A stretch of 64,000 bases of DNA. Source: Symsagittifera roscoffensis (Eukaryota; Xenacoelomorpha; Acoela; Convolutidae). The stretch spans positions 35,767,680-35,831,679 of the forward strand of contig NC_087071.1 of assembly GCF_963678635.1 (NCBI RefSeq), given 5' to 3'. The stretch's first letter is position 1; each line of letters begins with the position of its first letter. A program made the position numbers and the translations under genes. Below are positions 64,000 through 64,000 of this stretch, one piece after another. The notes under the pieces are model-generated. The model worked only from the letters and a program-made list of their open reading frames with translations. It made no database searches and was not told the origin of the DNA.

Positions 64000-64000
64000 G

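Overview
The window looks like animal nuclear DNA: AT-rich, intron-dense (GT-AG introns throughout) and heavily loaded with transposable elements. The species cannot be named. The main gene is a CAD-type pyrimidine-biosynthesis gene whose dihydroorotase metal-site residues are intact, which fits a metazoan.

Layout. (1) Positions 323-54486, minus strand: a CAD gene (glutaminase / carbamoyl-phosphate synthetase II / dihydroorotase / aspartate transcarbamylase). I reconstruct 40 coding exons, about 1,976 codons, from the initiator Met at 54486 through GATase, both CPSase ATP-grasp halves, the allosteric MGS-like domain and DHOase into the DHO-ATC linker. The ATCase exons lie beyond the left edge. 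(2) Inside the 11-kb CAD intron 28 (13520-24588), on the opposite strand, sits a small GFA/CENP-V-domain gene (about 20.7-23.1 kb, possibly with an upstream exon at 19.9 kb). (3) Inside the 7.6-kb CAD intron 5 is a decayed CR1/Jockey-like LINE (48.1-51.9 kb) and a long inverted repeat with a tRNA-like element at its centre. (4) Upstream of CAD, 54.6-64.0 kb, is all transposon: a 1.15-kb element with terminal inverted repeats, then the 3' part of a large Ty3/gypsy-like LTR element on the minus strand (probable 3' LTR, polypurine tract, a very large unrecognised downstream protein in four pieces, and the end of pol: integrase tail, GPY/F module, acidic extension and a macrodomain-like C-terminus).

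CAD introns are filled by a few short repeat families: a roughly 450-bp family (M family, at least ten copies, all plus-oriented), a hairpin-ended family with an internal tRNA-like core (S family, at least ten copies, all with the tRNA-like strand on minus), hAT-type MITEs with clear 8-bp target-site duplications, a decayed satellite array at 15.5-17.2 kb, and short tandem repeats.

Biology. CAD performs the first three steps of de novo UMP synthesis. This version has a serine-rich insertion in the allosteric region beside the conserved RRxS phosphosite. The nested GFA-domain gene is probably independent, a zinc-binding protein with an SUMO-consensus-rich N-terminus. The most unusual item is the macrodomain-like module at the end of the retroelement pol together with the unrecognised protein encoded downstream of it. 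Several ORFs are interrupted by single-base frame breaks, so either decay or assembly indels should be considered.
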